Assembly (NCBI GenBank): GCA_964538515.1
Contig: CAZIEW010000008.1
Coordinates: forward strand, 26,362-90,361
Length of the DNA stretch: 64,000 bases
DNA from: CALBZH01 sp964538515
Lineage (GTDB): Bacteria > Desulfobacterota > Syntrophobacteria > Syntrophobacterales > Syntrophobacteraceae
Reading direction: 5' to 3'
Shown here: piece after piece, positions 27,170 to 35,645 of the stretch
How positions within the stretch are numbered: position 1 is the stretch's first letter
Layout of the letters: every line of letters begins with the position of its first letter
Program-made: the position numbers and the translations under genes
Notes under the pieces: model-generated
Told to the model about the DNA's origin: nothing
The model's input: the letters and a program-made list of their open reading frames with translations, nothing else
The model's database searches: none

Positions 27170-27526
27170 TCAGTAATCCTGGTAGCGTTCGTCGCACAGA
27201 TGGATGAGGCGCCGTTTGAACCCTTCGGGAATCTCCGTGAACTGCACACCGAAACCGGCAGGGTAATAGACCACCTGTCCCCGGTTGATCCAGACCACCT
27301 GGCCGCTGCATTTGGCGGGAGTATCGTCGTCAATCCAGATCTCCATTTCGACGATGCTCCGGGGCTGAAGCAGATGGTTGGTCATCACGAAAACACCGCC
27401 GGGGCAGATATCGCAGCTGATGCCGGTGAAACGAATGGTTTCATTCATGCATCGAATCGTGAATTTTCTTCTGATCCGCCGATAAAACCGCCTTTCAACG
27501 ACTTCGCTGGCTGCTGCCGTTTCCAT
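27170..27526 (-). CDS. PilZ domain protein
   Basis: 118 residues from the ATG preceded by AAAGGA (a GTG at 27541 would add five residues). A single PilZ domain: basic RRFYRRIRRKF near the N-terminus gives the RxxxR motif. The second motif reads DICPGGVF, with Cys instead of Ser at D-x-S-x-x-G, so c-di-GMP binding is likely but not certain. No effector domain; probably acts by protein-protein contact. Converges with aroC. Confidence 0.82.
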   Translation of the reverse strand: METAAASEVVERRFYRRIRRKFTIRCMNETIRFTGISCDICPGGVFVMTNHLLQPRSIVEMEIWIDDDTPAKCSGQVVWINRGQVVYYPAGFGVQFTEIPEGFKRRLIHLCDERYQDY

Positions 27527-27658
27527 TGGAATCCTTTCCACTTTCTCCTGCTTGGATTGATTTGCCTTATGTATCGGCTTGGGAAAGGAAACGCTTGAAC
27601 CGCAAGGCTTTCAGACGGAGGAGAAGGGCCATCATGTCGAGTCGTGCGACGCGGGCGC

Positions 27659-28384
27659 TCAACAAGCCCAAGTGGGAATGAACCGATTGGCTTTGCGTAG
27701 TGTGGCATTCAGATTCGAGCAATCCGGCTCGAATTGACGGACCAAGTCCCAGTAGGCGGTCGAGTGGCTGAGATGGACGGTATGGCAGAGCTCGTGGACC
27801 AAGACATAGCGCACCAGCTCTGGCGGAAGAAAGAGCAGTTTGTCGTTCAAGCTGATGGTTCCGCGAGCCGAGCAGCTTCCCCAGCGCGACTGCTGGCTCC
27901 GTACCTGCGCAAGCTTGTAGCGAAGTCCCGTTTCTTGGCTGGCTCGACTCAGCCAGGGGATCAAGAGCCTCTTGGCTTGGCCTCGAAGCCAGCGCCTGAG
28001 CAGCGATCGGCATCCCTCGACGTTTGCAGCATCGCCTTCAATCCGGATTTCCGTGGGGGAGGCGTGCGTGAGCCGCAGTCCGTCGGAGGGAGCGGGCACG
28101 TAGCGCACTGAGACCCGGGCTCCGGTGGCTCGAAACCACACTTCCTCCGGGAGCTTCTCCGCACGGGCCAGCAATTGCGTGCGCTCGAGGTGCGCACGAG
28201 TGCGCTGAATCCAGCCTGCATGAGCCGATACGATCTCCGGAACGTGCTTGGGATTGAATCCCGTGGGCACAACCACTTCGAGAGCGCCTTCAGCCAGCAC
28301 GCGAAGGAGGACGCGTCGGGCTCGCTTGCTCTCTCGGATGCGATAAGGAAGAGCGTCCGTGCGTTGTGAGTGAGGACCGCTCAA
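27659..28384 (-). CDS. YgjP-like M48-type metal-dependent hydrolase
   Basis: 241 residues of the DUF45/YgjP family (SprT-related zinc metallopeptidase fold). Zinc site HELCH with the downstream HSTAYWDLV helix, and RWGSCSARGTISLN, the family's hallmark WGSC. Cytoplasmic; substrates unknown, and some members associate with restriction or repair genes. The chosen TTG start overlaps the LUD gene's stop (TTGA), which suggests translational coupling; there is no ATG at a suitable place. Confidence 0.82.
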   Translation of the reverse strand: MSGPHSQRTDALPYRIRESKRARRVLLRVLAEGALEVVVPTGFNPKHVPEIVSAHAGWIQRTRAHLERTQLLARAEKLPEEVWFRATGARVSVRYVPAPSDGLRLTHASPTEIRIEGDAANVEGCRSLLRRWLRGQAKRLLIPWLSRASQETGLRYKLAQVRSQQSRWGSCSARGTISLNDKLLFLPPELVRYVLVHELCHTVHLSHSTAYWDLVRQFEPDCSNLNATLRKANRFIPTWAC

Positions 28385-29031
28385 AATCCCAAGTCCTCGT
28401 TGATCAAAACGACTTGGGTGCGCTTTTTGGGATACGACTTTTCCGTGATCGTCCAGCTGTTGCAGATCCGATCCGGGCTGCTGCAGTCCTCGCAAGCGGT
28501 CGTCTTGGCGCAGGGGGTCTTCTTTTCCAGCCGGATGGCGTTGACAGGTGCCGCGTAGTTTTTGATCCGGAACATCGCATCGGCGACGTCTTCGACCAGT
28601 TTATTCCGCCCTGCGAGCACGATCACGTGCTTGGGGCCAAAGGTAAGACCGGCCACCCGGTTTCCGATCATATCCAGATTCACCAGGACGCCCGATTCCG
28701 TGAGGGCGTTCGTCCCCATGACAAAGAGATCGACGAGCAAGGCCTGCCGCCGCCGCTCGATCACTTCTTCCCGCGTGACATTCTTGTCGAACGTGTCGAC
28801 AACGCTCACGCCGGGAAGAGAGCGCAGCGCTTCGTAGAGTCCCGTGGCAACGAAGGTAGCCGATCCCCCCCAGGATACGGATCTGACATTCAGCTTCGGC
28901 ACGATCTCCTCGAGCACGATACGCTTGGCATCAGCGCCGTTTGCAGCCACGAAGGCCTCGAAGTTGTTTTGCCTCAGCGCGTTTGCGCAATTCTCGAGAC
29001 GCGTCGTCCAATATTCCTGAATCGGATTCAT
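28381..29031 (-). CDS. LUD domain protein (LutC/YkgG-like)
   Basis: 216 residues, one LUD (lactate utilisation domain, DUF162). The family signature is clear: SWGGSATFVATGLYEAL, then TGTNALTESGVLVNLD and the GPKHVIVLAG core. The C-terminus has a Cys cluster CAKTTACEDCSSPDRIC, common in this subgroup and perhaps metal-binding. LutA and LutB partners are not nearby, so lactate oxidation is not implied. Coupled to the YgjP-like gene by a four-base overlap. The 214 bases upstream hold no gene. Confidence 0.88.
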   Translation of the reverse strand: MNPIQEYWTTRLENCANALRQNNFEAFVAANGADAKRIVLEEIVPKLNVRSVSWGGSATFVATGLYEALRSLPGVSVVDTFDKNVTREEVIERRRQALLVDLFVMGTNALTESGVLVNLDMIGNRVAGLTFGPKHVIVLAGRNKLVEDVADAMFRIKNYAAPVNAIRLEKKTPCAKTTACEDCSSPDRICNSWTITEKSYPKKRTQVVLINEDLGF

Positions 29032-29245
29032 CGGGTGGACCTCCTGTTGGTGTCCTTAAAGGCCAAATGGATCGGTGTCTTGCTCCGGATGGTTGAGCGA
29101 CATGTCGTTTCCAAGCGTCACGAAGGCTCAGCTTATCGCAGATCGCATGAAGCCACAAAGACTATCTGGATGCGATCAAGGAATCGATCGGCGCGTCCAC
29201 GCGGACCCCTCAACGGCCCCAGGCTGAGAGAGCCGCTCTGCGCGT

Positions 29246-29584
29246 CTACCATTCATTCACCCAAATCCACGCGCGGTCGGATTCGGTGACGTCGAAGTAT
29301 TCCACGAAGGTGGCGAAAGGAAAGCCGCCCGTCTTGATCCAAGCCTTGATCCAAGTCCGGCTTCCGATCACAGCCACGCGGCTCAAAGCGGAGGCGAAAG
29401 GCTCGAGAAACGCGAGGATCTCGGTCAATCGCTCGGGCTCCATGTGACGAAATCCATCGATTTCCACCATTAGGTGGTTCGGCAAGTCCGGTGCGAGGGA
29501 CAGCTCCAGACGTTGCCTGTTCTGTTCCATTTCGTCCGGTGTCAGCTGGTCATGGAGCTTAAAAACGACGACATTGATCGACAT
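29246..29584 (-). CDS. SpoIIAA/STAS-like protein
   Basis: 112 residues from the ATG giving MSINVVVFKLHDQL, with a weak GAG eight bases upstream; a longer frame to 29644 is less likely. Alternating beta-alpha pattern and the end motif DRAWIWVNEW fit the SpoIIAA-like (STAS-fold) family of small acidic proteins often found as single genes. There is no phosphorylatable Ser motif of true anti-anti-sigma factors that I can identify. Function unknown. Lies about 100 bases after nrfA on the same strand. Confidence 0.65.
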   Translation of the reverse strand: MSINVVVFKLHDQLTPDEMEQNRQRLELSLAPDLPNHLMVEIDGFRHMEPERLTEILAFLEPFASALSRVAVIGSRTWIKAWIKTGGFPFATFVEYFDVTESDRAWIWVNEW

Positions 29585-29688
29585 CGGTGCATCTCGATTG
29601 CATGTCCCACTCGAACGAAGAAAGGCGGCTGGGATTTCAGCCACCTTTCAGCGCAGTACCGCCTTGAGGTCGATGAGGCGTGACGCCT

Positions 29689-31176
29689 TTAACGCCCCTG
29701 AGAGCTCACGGGAGTGATCTTTTCCTGGATGTCGAACGGATCCTTGAATTCCAGCTCGGGCCTGAATTTCAGCTTCTTGACCCCGCGATCATTCAAGTAC
29801 TTGGCCAATTCCATGTTGATGTCGGCCGGCACGGCGACATCGGCCTTCGCGAGAGCCTGACGCAGCAGGGCTTCGGCCTTGGCGGCCATCGCGATGGCGT
29901 CGCCGCAGATCCGCCCGGCTTCGCGTGGGTTGTGGAACCCCACCGAGTTTTCCGCCCCGATGAAAATGACCCGGTAAAGGGCTTCCAAGTAAAGGTCCTT
30001 GGCACGATCATACAGGTCCTTGTCCAGGGTCTTTCCATCCGCTTGAGCTTTGTGCGCAATCTCGAACAGCTTCGCAGTGACCGCCTCGTTGTAGCCGGCG
30101 CGGTTCATCAGCGAAACGGTTCGGTCCTGCGTGGCATAGACCTGCTTGACGAGCCATTCCGCGGTTTCCGTGTGGCACTGCTGGCATGCGCGCATATCGT
30201 TTTTGAGCGGACTCATGACATCGTGGTTGGAGATTTTGTTGGCGCCCACCTTGGTGTAGGGCATGTGGCAATCGGCGCAGGCGGCTCCGGCCAGGTAATG
30301 CGTGCTCTGGTAGCTATAAAATTCATATTCGGGATGCCGGATAAATCCAACCTTGAAGCCGGTGACGCTCTGCTTCCATTCCCCGTTGGCTTCGCTGCTG
30401 CGAATGACCTTGATGACGTTCTCGATGGAAATGTTGCCCTCCTTGCTTCCCTGCCAGGGAAAGAACACGGCCGTCGATTTCATGTCCTTGTCTTTGGGAA
30501 TCACATAGGTCACGTGGCATTGGGCGCAGACGAGGGAGCGTCCTTCCTGGCGGCCGATGTGATCGGGATCCTTCCCGATGTCCTTGAGGGCTTGGCCGAG
30601 GGTCCAGCGGGAGAGCTGGAGATTCATGGTCTTGTTGTCGTGGCAGTCAATGCAGCCGACGCCGAGCCGCTGGAATTCCACCGGGATCTTTTTGTGGACG
30701 TCCATGTAGGGATCGGCAAAGTAGGCGGCGCCGAGCTCTTTTTGCAGTCTGGGGGCAAAAGGGGTTTTGCAGGTCAGACAGGCGCCTCCGGCTTTGAGCC
30801 GGGACGGATCGATCTCCAGCTGGTCAATCACCATGTAATGGTGGCCTCGGGGCTCGTTGTATTCCACGCCGAAGCCCCACCCGTTGAAGAGCAACGGCAT
30901 GTAAGGGAATTCGCTCAGTTTGTCATAGGTTATGAGGTCGGTGTCGAAGCCCTTCTTGTATTTGCTCTTTCCCGCCGGTTTTGGGTCCTTGGTCTTTGCC
31001 CAAGAGTCGTATTCCAGGGGGTAGACCTTGCCCCAGTTCTCCGGGTTGAATTCGTTGTCCGCGATAGTGCCGGTCCGAACGGGCTGCGGCTTCTCTGGCG
31101 CACAAGCCATCAAACCCGCCAGCGTGACGGCCGTGAAGAAAAAAAAGGTCCAGAGGGTGAATCTCTTCGAACGCAT
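29689..31176 (-). CDS. nrfA: Cytochrome c nitrite reductase, catalytic subunit NrfA
   Basis: 495 residues. Periplasmic six-electron reduction of nitrite to ammonium. Lipoprotein-like signal with lipobox LMAC (Cys25). Five haem sites: CLTCK (133-137), the Lys-ligated active-site haem, then CIDCH (175-179), CAQCH (217-221), CADCH (300-304) and CQQCH (331-335). Active-site residues match NrfA: Arg110 in EPRG, Tyr224 in CHVTY and His281 in RHPEYE. It lies 35 bases after nrfH, with a good ribosome site (GAGGAGAGATCGA). No nrfB/C/D genes, as in Desulfovibrio-type NrfHA. Confidence 0.97.
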   Translation of the reverse strand: MRSKRFTLWTFFFFTAVTLAGLMACAPEKPQPVRTGTIADNEFNPENWGKVYPLEYDSWAKTKDPKPAGKSKYKKGFDTDLITYDKLSEFPYMPLLFNGWGFGVEYNEPRGHHYMVIDQLEIDPSRLKAGGACLTCKTPFAPRLQKELGAAYFADPYMDVHKKIPVEFQRLGVGCIDCHDNKTMNLQLSRWTLGQALKDIGKDPDHIGRQEGRSLVCAQCHVTYVIPKDKDMKSTAVFFPWQGSKEGNISIENVIKVIRSSEANGEWKQSVTGFKVGFIRHPEYEFYSYQSTHYLAGAACADCHMPYTKVGANKISNHDVMSPLKNDMRACQQCHTETAEWLVKQVYATQDRTVSLMNRAGYNEAVTAKLFEIAHKAQADGKTLDKDLYDRAKDLYLEALYRVIFIGAENSVGFHNPREAGRICGDAIAMAAKAEALLRQALAKADVAVPADINMELAKYLNDRGVKKLKFRPELEFKDPFDIQEKITPVSSQGR

Positions 31177-31211
31177 TCGATCTCTCCTCTTCAGCGTGGT
31201 TAGACAGCCAC

Positions 31212-31676
31212 TTACAAAGATCCGGTCAACTTATGGGACAGGCGACGATGGCATTGCCAGCAGTTCCGGTCTTCGCTGATCCTGGCGACGGTTTCGGCAT
31301 GGCATCGCTGGCAGTTCTCCTGGACAATGGCAGCGCCGTGCTTGGACAGCTGGATGGTGTCGGGAACTTGCCCTGAATAAAAGACGTAGGCGTCCCACAT
31401 CCCTTCGATGCCTTTCCACACAAAGTGTCGGGGCATGTTGTCGTTCGGAAGGTGGCAGTCCACGCACAAAATGCGACGATGTCCTCCATTATGTCGCCAG
31501 GACTCGTATTCTGTCTCCATCACGTGACAGCCGGCACAGAACTCGGCCGTCTTGGATTTGGCGTACAATCCGGGAGGACCAAAGTTCACGAAGACCCCTA
31601 CCGCCGCCGCAGCGAGCCCGAGGAGGATCAGAGCCCGCCAACGAAGGTGCTTCCGAGGTGGGTTACCAGACTGCAT
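31212..31676 (-). CDS. nrfH: Cytochrome c nitrite reductase, membrane subunit NrfH
   Basis: 154-residue NapC/NirT-type quinol dehydrogenase that passes electrons from menaquinol to NrfA. One N-terminal membrane helix (about 13-33), then four haem sites: CAGCHVM (47-53; Met53 is the unusual haem-1 ligand), CVDCH (71-75), CQRCH (122-126) and CWQCH (139-143). First gene of the nrfHA operon. The ribosome site is AAGGAAG. The mRNA leader is long if the FNR-type promoter near 32018-32060 is the one used. Confidence 0.96.
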   Translation of the reverse strand: MQSGNPPRKHLRWRALILLGLAAAAVGVFVNFGPPGLYAKSKTAEFCAGCHVMETEYESWRHNGGHRRILCVDCHLPNDNMPRHFVWKGIEGMWDAYVFYSGQVPDTIQLSKHGAAIVQENCQRCHAETVARISEDRNCWQCHRRLSHKLTGSL

Positions 31677-31820
31677 GGGGCTTCCTTCTGATTTGGGCAG
31701 TTAGCGATTAGGGACGTCCTTGATGCAGGTCCGTCGGGGCCCAAGGTGCTCACAAGGGATTCGAGAAAAAATCCTGGTGCTACAACGAGACATCCAGACG
31801 CCATGCGGCTCTGCGGACGT

Positions 31821-31856
31821 CCCTTCTCCCTCTGGGAGAGGATTAAGGTGAAGGGA
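31821..31856. repeat. Dispersed intergenic repeat with TCTCCC/GGGAGA hairpin
   Basis: Contains a six-base-pair hairpin with a three-base loop (31825-31839) followed by a segment of the widespread 'ccctctgggagagggttagggtgagggg' type; the element probably extends to about 31880. It lies in the untranslated leader between the FNR-like promoter and nrfH. The rest of 31677-32268 shows no gene. Confidence 0.55.
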
Positions 31857-32017
31857 AGAGCGCTCCGGCGAGAAGGCAGCGGCGGGAGATCGGTGCGCTT
31901 GCCTGAGATAGGATTGGTGCAAAAGAATGCAGCAAGTGTGTCCATGGTCATTCCTTCGTGCAGGGAGAAGTGTGGCCATGTGGATGCGGATGATCCCATC
32001 GATCATGGGACACTGCT

Positions 32018-32060
32018 AACATAGAACGCGCTCAGCCGGAAGCTCCTTGATTTAAGTCAA
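32018..32060 (-). promoter_or_regulatory. FNR/CRP-type box and -10 upstream of nrfHA
   Basis: TTGATTTAAGTCAA (32047-32060) matches the FNR consensus TTGAT-N4-ATCAA at nine of ten positions. On the minus strand it is followed 23 bases later by TATGTT (32023-32018). This puts the box centre at about -41.5/-42 from the predicted start near 32011, the class II activator position. It lies about 335 bases before nrfH, with no gene between. Regulation by an FNR- or HcpR-like protein under anoxia is inferred. Confidence 0.6.
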
Positions 32061-32194
32061 AAAAATTTACATCCAGGTGAGGTCAGTGAAACGATTGCCT
32101 TCATGGCCCCATGGTTCCACGTCGGGCTTATTCGGCAGTCGGAGATTGAGGAATATCGAGCGCTGAAACGGGTGCTGGTATCGCCATCAAAGAG

Positions 32195-32222
32195 GAAGAG
32201 CCAGGCGAGTGTACCCGGCTCT
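32195..32222 (-). terminator. Candidate rho-independent terminator of the cold-shock gene
   Basis: Seven-base stem AAGAGCC/GGCTCTT, extended by GG/CC past one mismatch, about 47 bases after the csp stop. Minus-strand continuation is TCCTCTTTGAT, a weak U-rich tail. Confidence 0.45.
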
Positions 32223-32268
32223 TGACGTCGAAAGAAAACGTGGCTCAGTTTGCCGATAATCGAGGGTC

Positions 32269-32475
32269 TTACATCTTTTTCACGTTGACTGCTTGAGGGC
32301 CCTTGGGTCCGCGTTCCACTTCAAAGCTGACTTTTTCGCCTTCGCTCAAGGAACGAAAGCCTCCCCCATCCTTTACGATAGCACTGTAGTGGACGAAAAC
32401 ATCTCCTTGGTCGCTGGTCTCGATAAAACCATACCCCTTCTTGTCATTGAACCACTTGACTCGGCCCTCGGGCAT
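32269..32475 (-). CDS. Cold-shock protein (CspA family)
   Basis: 68-residue single cold-shock domain. RNA chaperone that binds single-stranded nucleic acid through RNP1 (KGYGFI) and RNP2 (VFVHY), both intact; it starts [10 protein letters not shown] like most members. Monocistronic. The leader is about 136 bases and A+T-richer than its neighbours, and a terminator-like hairpin follows. Which paralogue (CspA/CspD type) cannot be told. Confidence 0.96.
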   Translation of the reverse strand: MPEGRVKWFNDKKGYGFIETSDQGDVFVHYSAIVKDGGGFRSLSEGEKVSFEVERGPKGPQAVNVKKM

Positions 32476-32617
32476 TGCTGTTTCCTTTCTTAATTGCTGT
32501 TGCTGAGACTGACCGGCGCGTTACTTTGAGAGGTCCTCCGCAATCGTGAAAGAAACACTCAATCGATCGGCAAAGACTCCAAAATAAACACCCTAACCCC
32601 ATTTATACACTGTAGTT

Positions 32618-32646
32618 TACCTAGCGCATTCGTAACACCTTGTCAA
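32618..32646 (-). promoter_or_regulatory. Candidate sigma-70 promoter of the cold-shock gene
   Basis: Minus strand: perfect TTGACA (32646-32641), 17-base spacer, TAGGTA (32623-32618). Start near 32611 gives a leader of about 136 bases, the long-leader layout typical of cold-regulated csp mRNAs. Confidence 0.6.
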
Positions 32647-32746
32647 GCAAGGATAAACGGGAAAGTCTATTCTTTTTTTAGCTCATGGTGAGACTCATGT
32701 TGTTAGCTTACTGTCGTTCCCGAACGCACTGCTTGTCTCCATTCAT

Positions 32747-33613
32747 TCATTTGCTCACCCAAAGTGTTGCCTTATCGAGCACCTCAAGCAACTTCATACT
32801 GATGGAGCCGATAAGCCATTTCTCAAGGAGGCCTTTCTTTTGTTTCCCTCCCCGACCGACGGCAACTGCCGCATACCGGCCTCGCTCGACCTCGTCCAGG
32901 ATGGACGGGACAACCCTCTGGCTGCGGACCACCACTTCCTTGATACGATCTTCATCGACATGATTGTGCAGAAGCTGTTGTCTGGCACGGTCGATCATCT
33001 CGCCGACGCGCTCGCTTCCCGTCTCGTCCACGTGAAACAGAGTGACCCGGTGCTCGGGCTCTTTTTCAAGAACAAAGCCGACGTGATCGGCTATCCTCAG
33101 GCACGGCTCGCTGTCTTCCACGCAAAGAAGCACGTCTCGCCGTCCTTCTTCCGGATGCCTGCAAACCCAGATGGGAAAGTCGATCCGATGCTCCATCATT
33201 TCGCGACTGACGCTCGTTGCGAGGGTTCGCTCAAAAAGGGCGTAGCCCCGCCTTCCCAAAACCACGGCGTCGTAATGACCCTTCCGAGCTTCGCGCGCGA
33301 TGTCTCGGACCGTTCCCGAGTGCTTGCTCAGGAGTCTGGTGGTGATCGCCTCCGGAGCGAACCCCTTGAGCTCCAACAGCTTTCGCGCAGACTCGAGGGC
33401 CGCTTTCCCTTTTTCCGCCTGGGGTCCGGAGAGCTTCTTCTCGACCGGAAAAGGAGTCAACGGCGCGGAGCTTCCGGCGGCATCCGGCGAAGCGGCGATG
33501 TAGAGGAGAGTCAGGTCGACGTTCTGCTTGTTTCTGAGGAAAGACGAGACAAACCGCACACCGTGGAAGGCGCTGACGTCTTCTCCAAGGGTAATGAGAA
33601 AGTGGTGTTTCAT
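32747..33613 (-). CDS. Universal stress protein, tandem domains
   Basis: 288 residues from the ATG preceded by GGAG seven bases upstream. Two USP-like alpha/beta domains (about 1-145 and 150-288). Each ends with a Gly-rich segment, VVLGRRGYALFERTLATSVS and VAVGRGGKQKKGLLEKWLIG, placed like the ATP-binding G-2x-G-9x-G(S/T) motif of UspA proteins; the match is partial. Role in stress survival is by family. It follows the methyltransferase gene by 40 bases on the same strand, so the two are probably co-transcribed. Confidence 0.82.
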   Translation of the reverse strand: MKHHFLITLGEDVSAFHGVRFVSSFLRNKQNVDLTLLYIAASPDAAGSSAPLTPFPVEKKLSGPQAEKGKAALESARKLLELKGFAPEAITTRLLSKHSGTVRDIAREARKGHYDAVVLGRRGYALFERTLATSVSREMMEHRIDFPIWVCRHPEEGRRDVLLCVEDSEPCLRIADHVGFVLEKEPEHRVTLFHVDETGSERVGEMIDRARQQLLHNHVDEDRIKEVVVRSQRVVPSILDEVERGRYAAVAVGRGGKQKKGLLEKWLIGSISMKLLEVLDKATLWVSK

Positions 33614-33653
33614 GATGGTCTCCGATCCCTGCATGTTCAGAGCGGACGGCAGC

Positions 33654-34652
33654 TCATGCTAACGGCTTCGTGGCCCTGATGAGGCTTGCGTCGTTCGGTA
33701 GATCACAATGATACGGGGTCGGATTCTCAAAGCCGGCATCCAGAAGCCACGTGCTCATTTCTCCGAACGAATACGAGCGTCCTCCCGGTGTATGGATCAG
33801 CATGTTCAGGGCAAACATCGCGGCAAAGGTGGGCTCGGTCTTGTCCTCGTTGAGCACGAATTCCTGGATGATCACCTCCCCTCCTGGGCTGACGACGGGG
33901 AACACCCTTTGCATGAGCGCCGCACACTCCGAGTCGCTGCTGCCATGGAGGATGTGGGACATGAAGACGAGGTCGAAGGGGCCTTCCGGAAGGGGGTCTT
34001 TATGGAAATCGCCGGGTTGAAAACGAACCCTCTCGGCAAGCTGGAACGATGCAATCTTCTCCTTCGCAACGGGCTCGGTATCGGGCAGGTCAAAGATGAG
34101 CGAAGTCAAACGCGGGTTGTGTCTGCACAAATAGAGCGAGTAAGTCCCCGGCCCCCCACCGAGGTCAAGCATTTGCCGGTGAGCCCCCAGGTCCAGGCGG
34201 CTTGCGAGCACTTCGGCTCCTCTGATCGCGAGATTATGCATGCCGAGCAAAAACTGCTTCACGGCTTCTTCATCGCGGTCTTCGCGTCTTACGATGGACT
34301 TGCCCGTGCGGACCGCTTCGTCCAATTTTCCCCAGTGGGCATACATGTGGAGGTAGTGGTAAATGATATTCCCCATGAAGTTGGGGCTGCGCTCGTCAAG
34401 ATGCTGCCGCGCGAAAGGGGTGTTGGAATAGGTCTCACCCGACTTCTTGAGCAACCCAAGGGCCGTGATGGCGTTCAGGAGCAAGCCGGTCGCTCGGGGC
34501 TCCGTTTTCATCCGTTCAGCCAGCTCATCTGCGTTCATGCTGTGGGTCCCGAGGTGCGTGAAAACCTGCAGCTTGACGGCTGTGTGCAAGACGCAAGCAC
34601 GCCAGAACGATACGCCTAGATCATGCATCTCCTTGAGCGAATTGATCTTCAT
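33654..34652 (-). CDS. SAM-dependent O-methyltransferase, type 2 (plant OMT / CrtF-like)
   Basis: 332 residues. Start at the ATG giving MKINSLKEMH, with GAGGAG eight bases upstream; a longer frame lacks a ribosome site. N-terminal winged-helix dimerisation domain (about 20-95), then the Rossmann methyltransferase with SAM loop MLDLGGGPGTYSLYL, an acidic IFDLPDTEP and the FMSHILHGSSD segment holding the catalytic-type His. Similar proteins methylate phenols, hydroxyneurosporene or small secondary metabolites; substrate here unknown. Confidence 0.88.
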   Translation of the reverse strand: MKINSLKEMHDLGVSFWRACVLHTAVKLQVFTHLGTHSMNADELAERMKTEPRATGLLLNAITALGLLKKSGETYSNTPFARQHLDERSPNFMGNIIYHYLHMYAHWGKLDEAVRTGKSIVRREDRDEEAVKQFLLGMHNLAIRGAEVLASRLDLGAHRQMLDLGGGPGTYSLYLCRHNPRLTSLIFDLPDTEPVAKEKIASFQLAERVRFQPGDFHKDPLPEGPFDLVFMSHILHGSSDSECAALMQRVFPVVSPGGEVIIQEFVLNEDKTEPTFAAMFALNMLIHTPGGRSYSFGEMSTWLLDAGFENPTPYHCDLPNDASLIRATKPLA

Positions 34653-35057
34653 GGGACGTTCTCCTCGAGCAAAATGAGCGTATTGATTCAGATCCCTGCG
34701 ATGCAACCGCCGTAAGACGAGCTCTCTTGCGGAAAGGTTGCAGTGAGCCCCCATTCCATGTGCTTTAAATCTAACAGAACCAGCCAGGTCTATGAAGGAA
34801 TATTGCTGGGTGCATCTGCTCGGGGTCCCAGCAAACCCTCCAATAAAAGGCCCTTCGTCTCTTCCATTTGAACGGAGCGCGATGCGCTGCTTTGGTTCCC
34901 CAGCGGTTTATGCTAATACAAGCCATGTACGGCAGCGGACCGCGCACACGAGGCTGATCATGCCCGTCGACCTCGATCGGAACTGGAATCCTCGACGGTA
35001 AATCAAGAGGCGCCCGATCGACACCATTCGCATGGAACACTTTTTCGAGGCTGCCTC
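34653..35057. other. Intergenic region without recognisable feature
   Basis: About 405 bases between divergent genes. No convincing frame, tRNA, hairpin or promoter pair was found; it must hold the promoters of both neighbours. Confidence 0.4.
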
Positions 35058-35645
35058 ATGGTGGATTTCGTCTGGTGCACGAAAGAGCAATGCCGCCTTC
35101 CAAGCTTTCGATGCGTCCTTTGTACAGAACCCTGTAAACCGGCTGACCGCGGCGGTGCGGTGTCGGACAGCCTCATCGATGAACTGAAACGATCGGGACG
35201 ATACAAGGAGCGCTATGTTATGAAACGCAAAGAGCTAAGTGCCGTCGCCAGCCCTGAGGATCGTGCGATCCCGTCCGAAGACACGGGAAAAGAAAGCCAG
35301 ATGGATGCACCCGTAAGGGAAGCGGAACGGAAGGTCTTTCTGTTGGAGGACGGCAAGTTGCTGCCTTTTTCGGCTGCGGAGTTTTCAAAGGCCTTGCTGT
35401 ACGAAGTGACGGAATCCTTCGCCGTGGAGTGCAAGCTTGTGAGGCCCGAGGATCCGGAAAACCTTGTCTACGAAGGAAAGAAGCCATCCAAGAAGACCAT
35501 CCCGGTCATCGTTGGAAGGTCGGGGGAGCATCGTCTGATGACCTCCTGGGATGAGCTGGAAGCCAACCCGGAGCATTTGGTGGATGCTGTCGAGGTGATC
35601 GGGGCGGTTCCGGTCAAGCAAGTTTTTGTGCTGAAGCGCAAATGA
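35058..35645 (+). CDS. Cys-rich-N-terminus hypothetical protein coupled to nth
   Basis: 195 residues, family not recognised. The N-terminus has four closely spaced Cys (CTKEQCRLPSFRCVLCTEPC), a likely metal-binding knuckle or short zinc ribbon. About 55-95 is charged and disordered-looking, and 95-195 is an alpha/beta domain containing KKTIPVIVGRSGEHRLMTSWDE. No start has a strong ribosome site; the first ATG is used because it includes the Cys cluster (ATG at 35220 would remove it). It overlaps nth by four bases (ATGA), so the two are co-translated. Confidence 0.62.
   Translation: MVDFVWCTKEQCRLPSFRCVLCTEPCKPADRGGAVSDSLIDELKRSGRYKERYVMKRKELSAVASPEDRAIPSEDTGKESQMDAPVREAERKVFLLEDGKLLPFSAAEFSKALLYEVTESFAVECKLVRPEDPENLVYEGKKPSKKTIPVIVGRSGEHRLMTSWDELEANPEHLVDAVEVIGAVPVKQVFVLKRK

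Noticed and set aside
31628..31999. A 123-residue frame in the nrfHA leader
   Set aside because: It runs through the dispersed repeat and has the Ser/Arg/Gln-rich peptide such repeats commonly yield; also overlaps the nrfH start.
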